Both the position numbers and the translations under genes were made by a program. The notes under the pieces were generated by a model. It had not been told where the DNA came from, did no database searches, and was given only the letters and a program-made list of their open reading frames with translations. 64,000 nt of DNA from Rhizophagus irregularis (Eukaryota; Glomeromycota; Glomeromycetes; Glomerales; Glomeraceae), in NCBI RefSeq assembly GCF_026210795.1, contig NC_089448.1, positions 1,302,001 through 1,366,000 on the forward strand. The letters are read 5' to 3'. This document shows positions 46,796 to 57,148 of this stretch, piece after piece. Position 1 is the stretch's first letter. Every line of letters begins with the position of its first letter.

Positions 46796-46976
46796 TCTTT
46801 TATTTTTATTTTTATTTTCAACGTGAACTAAGCTACAGTACAAATTACAAGGACACTATACTAGAGCCGAAAGTAATTCCATCAAGCTATAAGCCAAACT
46901 GTCACGAAGACGGCGTCGCCTTGGTTGTCCAAACCGGAATCAGTGAGTAATCCCTGAGGGAGAACCCACCCGAATC
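46796..46976 (-). mobile_element. 181-bp SINE-like retroposon, 13-bp target duplication
   Basis: On the minus strand it runs from 46976, GC-richer than its surroundings, to a tail of AAAAT-type repeats at about 46796-46818. AAAAATAAAGTTT flanks it on both sides (46783-46795 and 46977-46989). The last unique bases before the tail, TAGTTCACGT, are shared with the larger retroposon at 47078-48164. A short body with an A-rich tail and a flanking duplication fits a SINE or a 5'-truncated LINE. No clear pol III A and B boxes are seen. Confidence 0.65.
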
Positions 46977-47077
46977 AAAAATAAAGTTTCTTTTTTTCGT
47001 CCGCGTAATTTCTTATATCACGTGAGATCGGCAGTTTGCAATTTATTGGCTGACTATTGTTGATCATCACATGAAAT

Positions 47078-48164
47078 AAAAAAAAAAACTCTTCCCTCTT
47101 TCCGTCTGGAATTTATTATTCCGCAGTATTCAAAAACACTAAATACCTTTCTGCTCTAGATAGGGTAGGAGGTGGGTCCTTTTTGGACTCGGCGGTTAGT
47201 GGTTAAAGAACTTTACTACACTTTACTACACTCTACTCACAACTATGGTCCTGGAACCCTCGGCCTTTCCGCTTATACTCGACGCTCCCAACTACGGCAA
47301 AATACTTTTTGGCTTTCCTTCCTTTAGAGAAACGGGCTTATTTAAACACAACCTTTATAAACTTCAACAACGGCTACTTAACCCTGAGAATATTCCCAGG
47401 AAAAAGAAGACTTCTTTATATAGGGTCTCTTCACGTCACCTAGAACTTTGGATAGAAGACACTTTCGTTCGAAACTTTGACCAACATGCCTTCGACGCTT
47501 TGGCGTTCGCATGGTCACGTGCTAAACGCGACAACTTACCTTTTATGGCTGCATGTAATGTGCATTTCAAGAAACACAAAATCAAACCAACACCAATTAA
47601 ATTTCACGGTACACGAACTCTAACTTCCCATATCAAGATGACCTACCGCGTGGAACATTACCTTCCAATGGTTTGGCAAAAACAACCACGTGATTACACA
47701 AAAAAAGAAAAAATTTTTAAGGATACTTTTTATTCCTTACAGCGTTGGTTATTGGAATTAATACTGCGCTTTTTACACCTTTTATACAATCATACGGTTG
47801 CCACTGAGTCACTTACCAAATACCTTTGGACTCGATCATATAGGTGGCACCTTTATTCGACTCTTCGACCAGAGGACCTCCATACCCCGTATTCTCTAAA
47901 CGAAGGTTTAGTTCGGTATAGGATTTTCGATTCACTTAGACCACGTATAACTTAGTTCTAAAGCCTTTTCTTTGGTTTATTCGGATGTGATGTCGTGTTA
48001 GGGACTCCTCCAAGTGCGTTAAAGGTACCAGAGTGGCGCTGTCCTCGGGCGGTTTGATTATAGCTTAGTATTAGATAGCGTTCGACATTTGTTTTATCTT
48101 TTGTTCTTGTCTATCTTTCTGTAATCTAGTTCACGTGGTTTTTAAAAATAAAAATAAAAATAAA
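47078..48164 (+). mobile_element. About 1.09-kb retroposon with ORF, AAAAT tail and 15-bp target duplication
   Basis: ATCATCACATGAAAT stands at 47063-47077 and again at 48165-48179. Directly before the right copy is a tail of AAAAT repeats. A perfect 15-bp duplication plus an A-rich 3' tail is the signature of target-primed reverse transcription. The body is clearly less AT-rich than the surrounding DNA. It contains one ORF (47245-47955), about 165 bp of leader and about 210 bp of 3' UTR. There is no reverse transcriptase, so it was mobilised in trans. It could be a non-autonomous element or a processed copy of a cellular mRNA. Confidence 0.75.
47245..47955 (+). CDS. Unrecognised 236-residue protein carried by the retroposon
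   Basis: ATG 47245 is the first ATG after the leader and begins 'MVLEPSAFPLILDAPNYGK'. The frame is intact to TAG at 47953. The protein is basic, rich in Arg, Lys, His and Trp, with 'PRKKKTSLYR', 'FVRNFDQHAFDALAFAWSRA', 'HFKKHKIKPTPIKFHGTRT' and 'WLLELILRFLHLLYNHT'. No signal peptide, obvious zinc finger, RT or endonuclease motif is visible. Basic character would fit nucleic-acid binding, as in a LINE ORF1 protein, but this is inference. The codon choice uses far more G and C than neighbouring genes. The intact frame in an otherwise decayed region suggests recent insertion or selection. Confidence 0.5.
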   Translation: MVLEPSAFPLILDAPNYGKILFGFPSFRETGLFKHNLYKLQQRLLNPENIPRKKKTSLYRVSSRHLELWIEDTFVRNFDQHAFDALAFAWSRAKRDNLPFMAACNVHFKKHKIKPTPIKFHGTRTLTSHIKMTYRVEHYLPMVWQKQPRDYTKKEKIFKDTFYSLQRWLLELILRFLHLLYNHTVATESLTKYLWTRSYRWHLYSTLRPEDLHTPYSLNEGLVRYRIFDSLRPRIT

Positions 48165-48179
48165 ATCATCACATGAAAT

Positions 48180-49085
48180 TGAACCAAACAATGGATTTTT
48201 ATCCATGATGGACAATGGTCGTTCAAAAGAAGAAAAATTGATAATGATGTAAAAATTTTTCGGACAGCAGGTAATTAGGTAATTTTAAAATCTAAATAAA
48301 TAATAATTATTCGCTTCTTTTATTATTAATTTTCTTATATTATTATTATTTTTTTTTAAAAAAAAAAAAATTAGTAACGCGTTTATTAATTAAGTAATCG
48401 ATAAAAGCATCTTGATTACAAAATGTTAAAATACCTAGAAAGTAAAATAAATAAATTAAATTACCCTCTATAACTAAAGTATATCTAGACTAAGCTTCAG
48501 ATCTAACTATTTTATGTCTGATCTAAAAATTATTGTTTAAACTACGCTACTAAACTAAATTTTAATATGTTTTTCAGATTTTCTATATTTTCTGTTTTTA
48601 GAGACTTTTACTATAATAAAACTTTTTAAACTATTCTAAGAAAAAAAACAAAATTAAACAAAAATAATAAAATTTTATACATTAAGAAAAAAAACTCTAA
48701 CACTTTTTAACGGAAATACTGAAAATCCCAGCATAAGACGCTTTCATATGTCGATATGTCCGACGAATTTTCTGTCCAATCCAAGAGCCAGCCCAAGAAA
48801 ATTTCTTAAATTTGTAAAAATTTAAAAAAGGGACAAATTTATTTATTCCTTAACGGAATCTTCCCTTTGTCCTTGCGTTGTAACTAGTCGCTTTTTATTT
48901 TTGTTGATCTCGTCTTCGTCTTCAATCTTCTTTTTTGAATCTCTCTCCTTGGTTGATTTTCTTTTCTCTTCTAACAAGCATATATTTTATTGACTTCATC
49001 TAATCTTTCGCTAAAATTATTATTCAAAAGATCGAGCTCTTCATGTTCTTCTTTGGACCTCAGTATTGTTGATAGGGAATAGGGA
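48180..49085. other. Gene-free AT-rich stretch
   Basis: No gene is seen. 48360 carries a T-run/A-run junction. About 48850-49060 is pyrimidine-rich with Phe/Ser/Leu-like coding bias but stops in all frames. Confidence 0.5.
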
Positions 49086-49500
49086 TGGCAACGGTCACGG
49101 TCATTAACTGGTTATGACCGGTCATGACCATGACCGATATTGGTCGGTCAAAGGCCTCTGACTGACCGTTTGACTGACCATTTAACCGATCCTGAAAACA
49201 TTTGCAAAACGTCTTTTAATATGAAATTTAATAAAAAAATGTTTTGCAAATGTTTTTTTAATTATTTTAATAGAAAACGTTGCGAAAACGTTTTTTATTC
49301 AGTATTTCATAAAAAAAAAAGGTTTTGCAAATTGATTTAACAAAAAAATGTTGTGAAAACGTAATCTAATAAAAAAAAATGTTTCACAACGTTTTTAAAT
49401 AGAAATAAAAATTTAAATTTAATAAAAAAGTTTTTGCAAACTTTTTTTTAACCAAAAATATTGCGAAAGTGGTCAGTGGTTAGATCGGTCAAACGGTCAT
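49086..49500. repeat. Palindrome-rich element (TGACCGGTCA motifs)
   Basis: 49086-49190 has nested palindromes around GGTCATGACC and TGACCGGTCA. The outer part GACCGTTTGACTGACC reappears inverted near 49468-49497 (GTGGTCAGTGG...GGTCAAACGGTCAT). In between, GTTTTGCAAA/TTGCGAAAA and AATAAAAAAATGTTT units repeat imperfectly. It looks like a degenerated inverted-repeat element. Confidence 0.5.
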
Positions 49501-49936
49501 AATAGAGAATCAGATTGTGCGTCAACAAATTTGTCCTTAGATGTTGATTGCGTTGGCACCTTGAATCTATTCATTTTTTATATGTACTTTCTTCACCAAT
49601 TAGCTCGTCTTGATGTTTCATTTGAAGCCCTCTCCCCATTTATTCGTCCATTGTGAATTTACAATTTTCTTATATTATTAATATACAGTGTTTTACACAT
49701 TTCATTAACTAAGGAGCTGATCATACTCAATCATTGATTGGTTCGAATCAATGCTCGATTAAAATTGAGTAGCGTTAATCGATCAAAATTAATCCACTTC
49801 TTGTGATAAATTAAATTTAATCGAATTTCGATCGAAACACGCTAATTTTTTTAAATCTATTGTTACACAAGAATAAGTTCATGATCACATGATGACGATC
49901 TATGTTGCGAATGTCGAATATATGCAACATAGTGGA

Positions 49937-50100
49937 TAAATGTAATATATTAAATATAATTCATATAGTTTATATATTCCATATAGTTTATATATTTCAT
50001 ATAGTATATATATTTCATATAGTATATATATTTTATATATTTTATATATTTTATATATTTTATATAGTACATACTGTATATAGTATATATTCAATATATT
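49937..50100. repeat. AT tandem repeat
   Basis: Units such as TATATATTTCATATAGT and TATATATTT follow one another over about 160 bp. Mirror-image open frames on both strands (Tyr/Ile only) are artefacts. Confidence 0.8.
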
Positions 50101-50109
50101 GTAATTAGT

Positions 50110-51082
50110 GTAAATTTTATTATAAATAGATCATATTTGCAAGGTTGAATAAAGCGCGCACTCATGCCATGTATTAAGGGTCAAAAAGTCCTAAAGTTTA
50201 ATGATGATAATAAAGTCTATATTCTAAATATACACCTTGTCCTTGAATTATGTCTTATACACTTTATTTCTTATTTCTTATTGTTTGTTTTTGATTGTTT
50301 GTAAATCCTTCATTTGCGTCTGATCGTATAGGCTAATTGGGAAGCTATACTTTATTCGCATCTGGTCGGATTTGTTAGAATTGATTGTTTTGTATAAGAT
50401 TTACGTTAATCATCTTAATTCCTGACCTCTCCGATCCTTCTGCTTAATACATTTTTAATTAAACTTACTGCTTAATATTTTAAGCAACTAAAGAACTGAC
50501 GTTAACACTATCATCAATCACATAAATTGAATGTCCTAATAATTATTTAATTGCCAAAAAATAGTTTATTATCCAGTATTATACAGCTTTCATGTTAATG
50601 TGCTTCTTTAACCTTTTATGTCGATTTTATGTTGATTATGCACAACAATAATCACTTTTTTACTTTTTTTGATGAACATCAAATTATGATAAAATCAGGT
50701 GATTTGACGTTACAGATCATTTTATTACTAATTAAATGATACTTTAAAGTCTGCGCGATCATTTATAAATTTTTGTATATATGGTTCAATAGGTTTCTTT
50801 GTCCGATCATATTAACAGGAAACCGCATATCTTACTATAGAAAAATTATGAAATGTGGGAAAAATCTAATCTGAACTCATCTTAATTCTATTTTTGGGGT
50901 CAGACATTCATAAACATTCATAACTCAAGGACCGGAGTTTTTAAAAACAGAAAATAACATCATTTTATGATTACAGACCATTAAAATCAATTATTATATA
51001 GTATATTATCTTTTTTTCTTTTAGTATATATATATATAATAGTAGATAACGAAATTTAATGTTTTCAGCCGCAGCTCTCCAG
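50110..51082. other. 5' flank of F-box copy C
   Basis: No gene. From about 50785 on it matches the 5' flank of copy B (for example AGGTTTCT..., GGAAACCGCATATCTTA..., TTTTATGATTACA...). The outer part is AT-rich. Confidence 0.5.
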
Positions 51083-51231
51083 CAGTGATTTTCTGAAAAA
51101 AAATGTCACGAAAATCACGTGATATTTTCATCACCGGCGTCACAGCCGTCACACCCTAATTTTAATTTTTTTTAGTAACAAAATCCTATACTCGTCACGC
51201 CATTTCGTGACATTTTTTTCAGGTTACGCTG
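51083..51231. mobile_element. 149-bp MITE in the F-box copy C upstream region
   Basis: Ends CAGTG...CTGAAAAAAAATGTCACGAA and the inverted TTCGTGACATTTTTTTCAG...CGCTG. It lies within GCAGCTCTCCAG/CAGCCGGCAT, which is continuous (GCAGCTCTTCAGCCGGCAT) upstream of copy B, so the site without the insertion is visible at about 38810. The interior is rich in CACG/CGTGA motifs. No clean target duplication. Confidence 0.7.
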
Positions 51232-51359
51232 GGTAGTCTCAGCCGGCATTTTTCATAGCGGCTGACATTGTAATTTTAAGAAAATACAGAAATAAATTAT
51301 TTTTGTGTCACAAATAAAAAAAATAGTACCGCTGCATTTAATTAATATTTGATAAGTTT

Positions 51360-51410
51360 ATAGTCGCACAAGTTAATCTAATTTGGAAAATTTACCGGAG
51401 TTTTATTTCA
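51360..51410 (+). promoter_or_regulatory. F-box upstream module of the 51549 gene
   Basis: TAGTCGCACAAGTTAATCT, AATTTGGAAAATTTACCGG and AGTTTTATTTCAC, about 140-190 bp before the ATG. The TATA-like part is weaker than in copy B. The long T-runs between module and ATG are also shared. Confidence 0.55.
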
Positions 51411-51548
51411 CAATTGGTATTACAATTTTCATTTCTAAATTTTTTTTTTTTTTTTTTTTGTAATCAATTACATTTTGAAAAAATTTTTTTTTTGAAATAT
51501 TCAATTATTTTAAACCATTTTACACGGTTTTTTTTTTTTGAATAAAGA

Positions 51549-53042
51549 ATGTCAAAACTTAATAAAGATATTCTCTTCCTAATATTTGAAGAATTACAAG
51601 ACAACTCAAAATCCCTATTTTCATGTTTATTGGTTAATAGACTTTGGTGTGAAACAGTAGTTCCGATTTTATGGAGGAACCCATGGTCCTATAACGGTAT
51701 TAATTATAGTAATAAAAACAATTTATTCGTCGTTATTACATGTTACTTATTTGATGATATTAAAGAATTCATAACGGAACAAGGAATTCAATTACCTTCA
51801 AAAAAATCTCTCTTGTTTGATTATTTATCTTTTTGCAGAAGTATCAATGTAAGCACTATAAATAATGTAATTTCTATTGGATCATCTTTGGCTTATAATC
51901 AATTTTATATACAACAAGAATTCTATGGTCTCTTTATGAGAAAATGTCCAGAGTTAAAGTATTTTGATATGAGATTAATTAAGCATCAAATATTTTATTT
52001 TCCGGAAGCTAATACTCGTCTTGAATCACTTTGTGAATTAAAATGTGATACATCCATTGATTCTGCATACTTTTATGGATTATCACGTTTCTGTCAACAT
52101 ATACAGAGACTTATCATTATTAATATAGACACAAAACCTAATCATGGAATTGTTAAATTAATTGAAGTTCAAAAGAATTTAAAATATTTTGAATGGAAAG
52201 ATGATTTCGATGATGATTATCTTAAAGAAGATCCTTATGATATATTTCTTCACGCATTAGAAAAAAAGGCAGATAGTATCGATCACTTAAGGATATTCTT
52301 CCGAATTGTATTTAATATTGAACATACATTATTACAAAATATACTTCCAAAATTTCATAAACTAAAAACATTATTAATAGATGATTATCTTCTTTTTAAT
52401 GAAGAACAATTGAAAAACTTGGTTTATCATGATCTTGAAATCCTTAATATAGAGTTCAATAAATTAAATGTAATTTCTAGTATAATTGAAAATGGTGGAG
52501 GACGTCTAAAAAAAATTTTATTCAGACCTTATGATACTATTGACTTCGAATTTAATGATAACTTTAATGAAAGTTCACTCAATTTTATTCGTAAAATTTA
52601 TGAAAATTGTCCTTTAATTGAATATTTATCAATTGCATTTTCACCATCAAAAGAACATTTTAATGAATTCGAAAAATTATTAAAAATTTGTAAAAATTTG
52701 AAATCTTTATTATTAGTTATATTAAATATTGATATGATAGAAACTAATGAAAAAATTTTAGAGAATGGAGAAAAGTTATTAAAAATATTAATTAATTCTG
52801 CACCAACTAATTTAAAAAAAATTAAGTTTTATGATGATTTTAAATTTTCATTAAAAAATTTGGAGGAATTCTTAGAAAAATGGAGAGGTTGTCCACTTTC
52901 TATACTTACATCTGATTCTATTTATGAGAGCGAGGATTATAAAAAACTGATTGATAAATATAAAAATGATGGAATAATTAAGGATTTTAGATATGAATCT
53001 TATACTCATTTAATTAATTATCATATAAGTCATAATGTCTAA
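51549..53042 (+). CDS. F-box protein with LRR-like C-terminal region (copy C)
   Basis: A single exon of 497 residues beginning 'MSKLNKDIL'. F-box at residues 2-45 ('LFLIFEELQDNSKSLFSCLL', 'NRLWCETVVPILWRNPW'), LRR-like region to the end ('LKYFDMRLI', 'LKTLLIDD', 'LEILNIEF', 'IEYLSIAF'). Intact. It would serve as a Skp1-binding substrate receptor; the substrate is unknown. Closest to copy B in the 5' flank and in much of the coding region, but it carries distinct residues in the central stretch ('NIDTKPNHGIVKL'). A MITE sits about 320 bp upstream, absent from copy B. Confidence 0.88.
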   Translation: MSKLNKDILFLIFEELQDNSKSLFSCLLVNRLWCETVVPILWRNPWSYNGINYSNKNNLFVVITCYLFDDIKEFITEQGIQLPSKKSLLFDYLSFCRSINVSTINNVISIGSSLAYNQFYIQQEFYGLFMRKCPELKYFDMRLIKHQIFYFPEANTRLESLCELKCDTSIDSAYFYGLSRFCQHIQRLIIINIDTKPNHGIVKLIEVQKNLKYFEWKDDFDDDYLKEDPYDIFLHALEKKADSIDHLRIFFRIVFNIEHTLLQNILPKFHKLKTLLIDDYLLFNEEQLKNLVYHDLEILNIEFNKLNVISSIIENGGGRLKKILFRPYDTIDFEFNDNFNESSLNFIRKIYENCPLIEYLSIAFSPSKEHFNEFEKLLKICKNLKSLLLVILNIDMIETNEKILENGEKLLKILINSAPTNLKKIKFYDDFKFSLKNLEEFLEKWRGCPLSILTSDSIYESEDYKKLIDKYKNDGIIKDFRYESYTHLINYHISHNV

Positions 53043-53610
53043 GTTTAATTTATTAAGACTTATAATATTTTATTTATTTATTTCGGTTTTTTTTGTATAT
53101 ATTATCGAGGGTGTATCTCAATCATGTCTGACTAATTAATAAATTTATTTTTGGATTTTTGCTATTTATTTGTGCAAACGTATGAATATTTGAGCGTTTT
53201 GTTATTTTATTTAAAGTAAAATTTTCAGGGAATAAAATTACTAGTAAATAGGGATATTGTACAGTCTTTATTTGCGAGAGGTCAAGAATTAAAAACGTGA
53301 TCCATTATGTGGCGTAGCAGATCACATGAGAAAAGTTCCGCAGGGAGAATGATCTGTCGCTGCGGATCTCTATGTCAAATAATACAAACCTTCTCTCTGA
53401 TCCTAATGCTGGCCATTGCGAAATTTCTTTCAGGTGCTTCTGTTATTCCAATTGAAAAAGAAAAGGATTTTTTTGGTAAATTGACTTATAGAATAATTAC
53501 ATAACAATCCATGAAACTATACTATATTTGTTAAGAATATTTATTCACGTAATATTTGGCGTAGTATTTGATTTTTTATTTTCGCTGTTGTGAACTTTTA
53601 TTATCATTTG
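53043..53610. other. Mostly gene-free, one small coding-like frame
   Basis: 53307-53504 is an ATG-started frame of 65 codons beginning 'MWRSRSHEKSSAGRMICRCG' with a later hydrophobic stretch. I do not recognise it and rate it unlikely. The rest is AT-rich. Confidence 0.3.
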
Positions 53611-53645
53611 ATGGTCGCACAGTTCAATCGAATTTGATACTTTAT
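53611..53645 (+). promoter_or_regulatory. F-box upstream module of a dead copy
   Basis: GATGGTCGCACAGTTCAATC and GAATTTGATAC match the left half of the module at 38936. The ACCGGAG part is lost. An F-box fragment follows about 100-140 bp downstream. Confidence 0.5.
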
Positions 53646-53740
53646 TTTTTTATTTCTTTTAATTTTTTTTTTTTGGAAATTAATTTTGAAAAGATACTTT
53701 TAGGTATATTTCAGTTGTAAAGATTGTATTAAACTCGCTT

Positions 53741-53850
53741 TATTTGAATGAAGAATTCCCATATTTTGTTAAGATATTCTTTTTTTGATATTTAAAGAGT
53801 TACAAAACGATTCAAAATCCCCTCTTTTTCATGTCTAATGATGATGAGCA
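53741..53850 (+). pseudogene. F-box 5' fragment
   Basis: Pieces coding for 'KDIL', 'IFKELQNDSKS' and 'SCLMM' are readable, but the ATG is lost and an indel breaks the frame. The match ends at about 53850. Upstream module preserved. Confidence 0.65.
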
Positions 53851-54954
53851 TGTGATATAAGATACCATTATGGGACATTATTATGATTCTTTTGAAAAAT
53901 TTTACATACTGTGATTTTTCCAAACTTTACCAGCATATTAATTTTATTTTAAACTTCAATTATACTTATTTTTTTTATTAAAACCCATTTATTATTGATC
54001 AAATTTCATATATAGTTGACTTTAAATTAACGTACTATAATCTACATATTTTTTTCAATATGATGAATTAAAATCTTACATATCAAAACTTTTTCATTAT
54101 AATAAGTGTTATTTTTGTATATTTGTATCTAAAATATTATTAGAATTGGAAAAAAATGAGGGACTTAATATGTACCATCTATTCATATTTAGGAAAATCG
54201 AATATAATTGATAAATATATAGTAAAATTGTAAATAATTTGACACACATGTATGATTTTACATTCATTTGGAAGGAAAAAAAAACCTATTTAATTATTAA
54301 AAATCGCGTGAATTCAATCACTAGTTGATCAGTAACTATGATATCAAAGGCGCATTGCTGTAGTGCTGTAATGAGTCATTGTATATACAAAATATACTAT
54401 CGCGTAAATCATGACTTCATGGGTATTTATGAGTTTAGGTATATAAATATGTACCAAATTTTGTTGGATATATGTTGATAAGCCACAATTAGAGATCTAG
54501 ATTTTCACTGATCTATAGATAATCATGATTATAGGTACTTGTTCCACAATATCTGTGTCCAAGTTCAATTCTTGAAGGTGATTTTCTTACTAATTAGTTT
54601 TATATCTTCTTTTTTTTCAGTTTTCCATAGTGTCTTCCTGTTTGCACCTTGTTGTGGTTATCATTTGTTTTGTAATAATCAGAGAAATGAATTACTGGAA
54701 TTTCTCACATATAGTCAGTACCATTCAGTATTTTTTGCACAAATAATTTTATTTTCATTCAATAGAGATAATGTACTCTGGTGTCTCCAACATGTTCTGG
54801 ACCTCAAATCTAAAAGAAAGTATATGGAAACGTTAGCAAACGTTTCTTATTAATATAATAAAATTTTTTTTTGTTTCTTAATGGCATATTACAGAATTTA
54901 CAATTCTAGCATTTCCAGTGTAATCTAAAAAAAAATGATAAATGTTTCTAGAAA
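53851..54954. other. Gene-free AT-rich stretch
   Basis: No supported gene. A frame across 54539-54853 lacks an ATG start and shows no similarity, so it is not called. Confidence 0.45.
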
Positions 54955-55235
54955 ATAAGTTTCGAAAGTTCAAAGTTTACTATAGTGCTAAAAAAAATTA
55001 TAAAAGTTTCAAAAAATTGAAACTTTATATATAAAAAAAAAATTAAAAAAAATAAGTTTCAAAAGTTTCAAAAGTTTGAAACTTTATCATACTACTAAGG
55101 TTTTGAAAAATTGAAACTTTATGTATAAAAAAAATTTAAATAAATAAGTTTCGAAGGTTCAAAACTCTTAAAAAATCACAAAAACTTTCTCAAAACTTTA
55201 TATATAAAAAGCTTTGAAAGTTTGTTTGAAACTTA
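54955..55235. repeat. Interspersed GTTTCAAA/TTTGAAAC repeats
   Basis: The motif GTTTCAAAAGTTTGAAACTT and variants recurs several times, in both orientations and with A-runs between, over about 280 bp. This gives a set of nested small palindromes. Confidence 0.55.
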
Positions 55236-55577
55236 TCAAAAAAAAATGATTTTTGAAAAACAGTTAATATTATTAGAATATTTAATGTTTATAGTACCTT
55301 TTTAATTGTATTGAATTAGATACTTCCAAGTTAGTCACAAATTATTAAACAATATTACAGTATTTGAATTTATTACTCACCCTGGGTGAGATTCGATTAG
55401 TAAAATACAGTAAAATTAAATTATAAAAAAAAAAAGTATAAATAAATTAACCTTAACCAGAGAGATACAAATACTTTTTATATTTTTTAATTTTTTATCT
55501 AAATACATTTATTTGTTTAAATAGCCATTCCCATAATATTTGGCTTATAAACATTGTGAAACATTAAAATTTTGTTT

Positions 55578-55636
55578 ATGGTCGCACAGGATAATCTAAT
55601 TTGGCAAATTTTCCGGAGTTTGCCTATTATATAAAT
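55578..55636 (+). promoter_or_regulatory. F-box upstream module of the broken gene at 55737
   Basis: TGGTCGCACAGGATAATCTA, AATTTGGCAAATTTTCCGGA and TTATATAAATG, 100-160 bp before the former ATG. The promoter remains well conserved although the gene is dead. Confidence 0.55.
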
Positions 55637-55736
55637 GTGGACCATTTTGTTTTCCTTTTCTGCAACCTATTATTTTTGAAAATACTTTTTGAAAATATTC
55701 AATTGTTTTAACGGGTTTTCTTTAAAAAAATAAAGT

Positions 55737-57148
55737 ATGTCCATAATCAATAAAGATATTCTTTTCTTAACATTTAAAGAATTACAAGATGATTCCAAAT
55801 CCATCTTTTCATGTCTAATGGTTAATAGACTTTGGTGTGAAACAGCGGTTCCAGTTTTATGAAGAAATCCTTGGAGCTACAGTAATATTAATTATAAGAA
55901 TAAAAATTATTTATTCTTTATTATTGCATATTATTTATTTGGTGATATTGAAGAATTCATAACAAATCAAGGAATCCAATTACCTTCAAGTTCAAATCAA
56001 TCCCTCTTGTTTGATTATTTATCTTTTTGTAGAAGTATCAATACAAATACTATAAATGATATAATTTCTATTGGATCATCTTTAGCTTATAATCAATTTT
56101 TTATTCAACAAAATTTTACTTTCTCTTTATGAGAAAATGTCCAGAGTTGAGGTATTTAGATAAGAGATCAACTAAACATCAAATATTTTATTTCCCAGAA
56201 GCTATGATTCGATTTGTGAATTAAATTGTAATACATCTGTTGGTTCTACATACTTTTATGGATTATCACAATGCTGTCAGAACATACAGAGACTTAACAT
56301 TGTCAATATAGACATAAGTCCTAATGATGGAATTGTTAAATTAATTGAAGTTCGAAAGAATTTAAAATATTTTGAATACTTGCGTTAGAAAAAAAAGCAA
56401 ATAATATCGATATGTAGAAGATTTTATTCATACATTATTACCATGTATACTTCCAAAATTTCATAAATTAAAAAAATTGGCAATTGATGTTGATCTTTTT
56501 TTTACCGGAGAAGAAGAACTATTGAAAAGCTTGATTTATCATGATCTTGAAATCCTTAATATAGATTCTAGTAATCTAAATGTAATTTCTAGTATAATTG
56601 AAAATTGTGGAGGACGTCTAAAAAAAATTCTATTCAGACCTTATGACCTTAAAGAAATTAGGAGAGACTTTAAAAATAGTAATACTCTCAATTTTATTCG
56701 TAAAGTTTATGAAAATTGTCCTTTAATTGAATATTTGTCAATTGTGTTATTACCATCAAAAGAACATTTTAATGAATTTGAAAAATTATTAAAAATTTGT
56801 AAAAATTTGAAATATTTATGGTTAGGTAAATTAAGTATTAATAGAATAGAAAGTCTTGAAGAAATTACAGAAAATGGGGGAACTTTATTAAAAATATTTA
56901 TTAACTCTGCACCAACTAATTTAAAAGAGTTAAGATTTTTTGAAGAATTTAAATTTTCTTTGGAAAATTTGGAGGAATTCTTAGGAAAATGGAAAGGTTG
57001 TCCATTTTCTATACTTACATGTGATTCTCTTTATGAGAGCGAAGATTATAAAAAACTGATTGATAAGTATAAAAATAATGGAATAATCAAGGAATTTAGA
57101 TATGAAATTGATTATAGAGAATTAATTAACAGTTTTATTGTGTTGTAA
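55737..57148 (+). pseudogene. F-box/LRR-like pseudogene (copy D)
   Basis: It begins at the family ATG ('MSIINKDIL') and keeps the F-box ('TFKELQDDSKSIFSCLM', 'NRLWCETAVPVL'). The conserved Trp codon of 'VLWRNPW' is TGA at 55860-55862. A base is lost near 56105 ('QQNFTFSL'), segments are deleted near 56190-56215 and 56380-56415, and the middle is unreadable. The last 200 codons (56477-57148) form an open frame equal to the C-terminus of copy C ('FIRKVYENCPLIEYLSIVLL'). Relative to the intact copies this is a dead gene with a recent-looking 3' end. The 3' flank matches that of copy B. Confidence 0.85.

Noticed and set aside
49735-49770. tRNA B-box (GGTTCGAATC)
   Set aside because: No A-box upstream and no acceptor stem; it is a small palindrome around TTCGAA.
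49900-50108. Tyr/Ile-rich small proteins on both strands
   Set aside because: Products of an AT tandem repeat.
56477-57148. Independent 223-codon gene
   Set aside because: It begins at TTG and is the C-terminal part of the broken F-box gene that starts at 55737.
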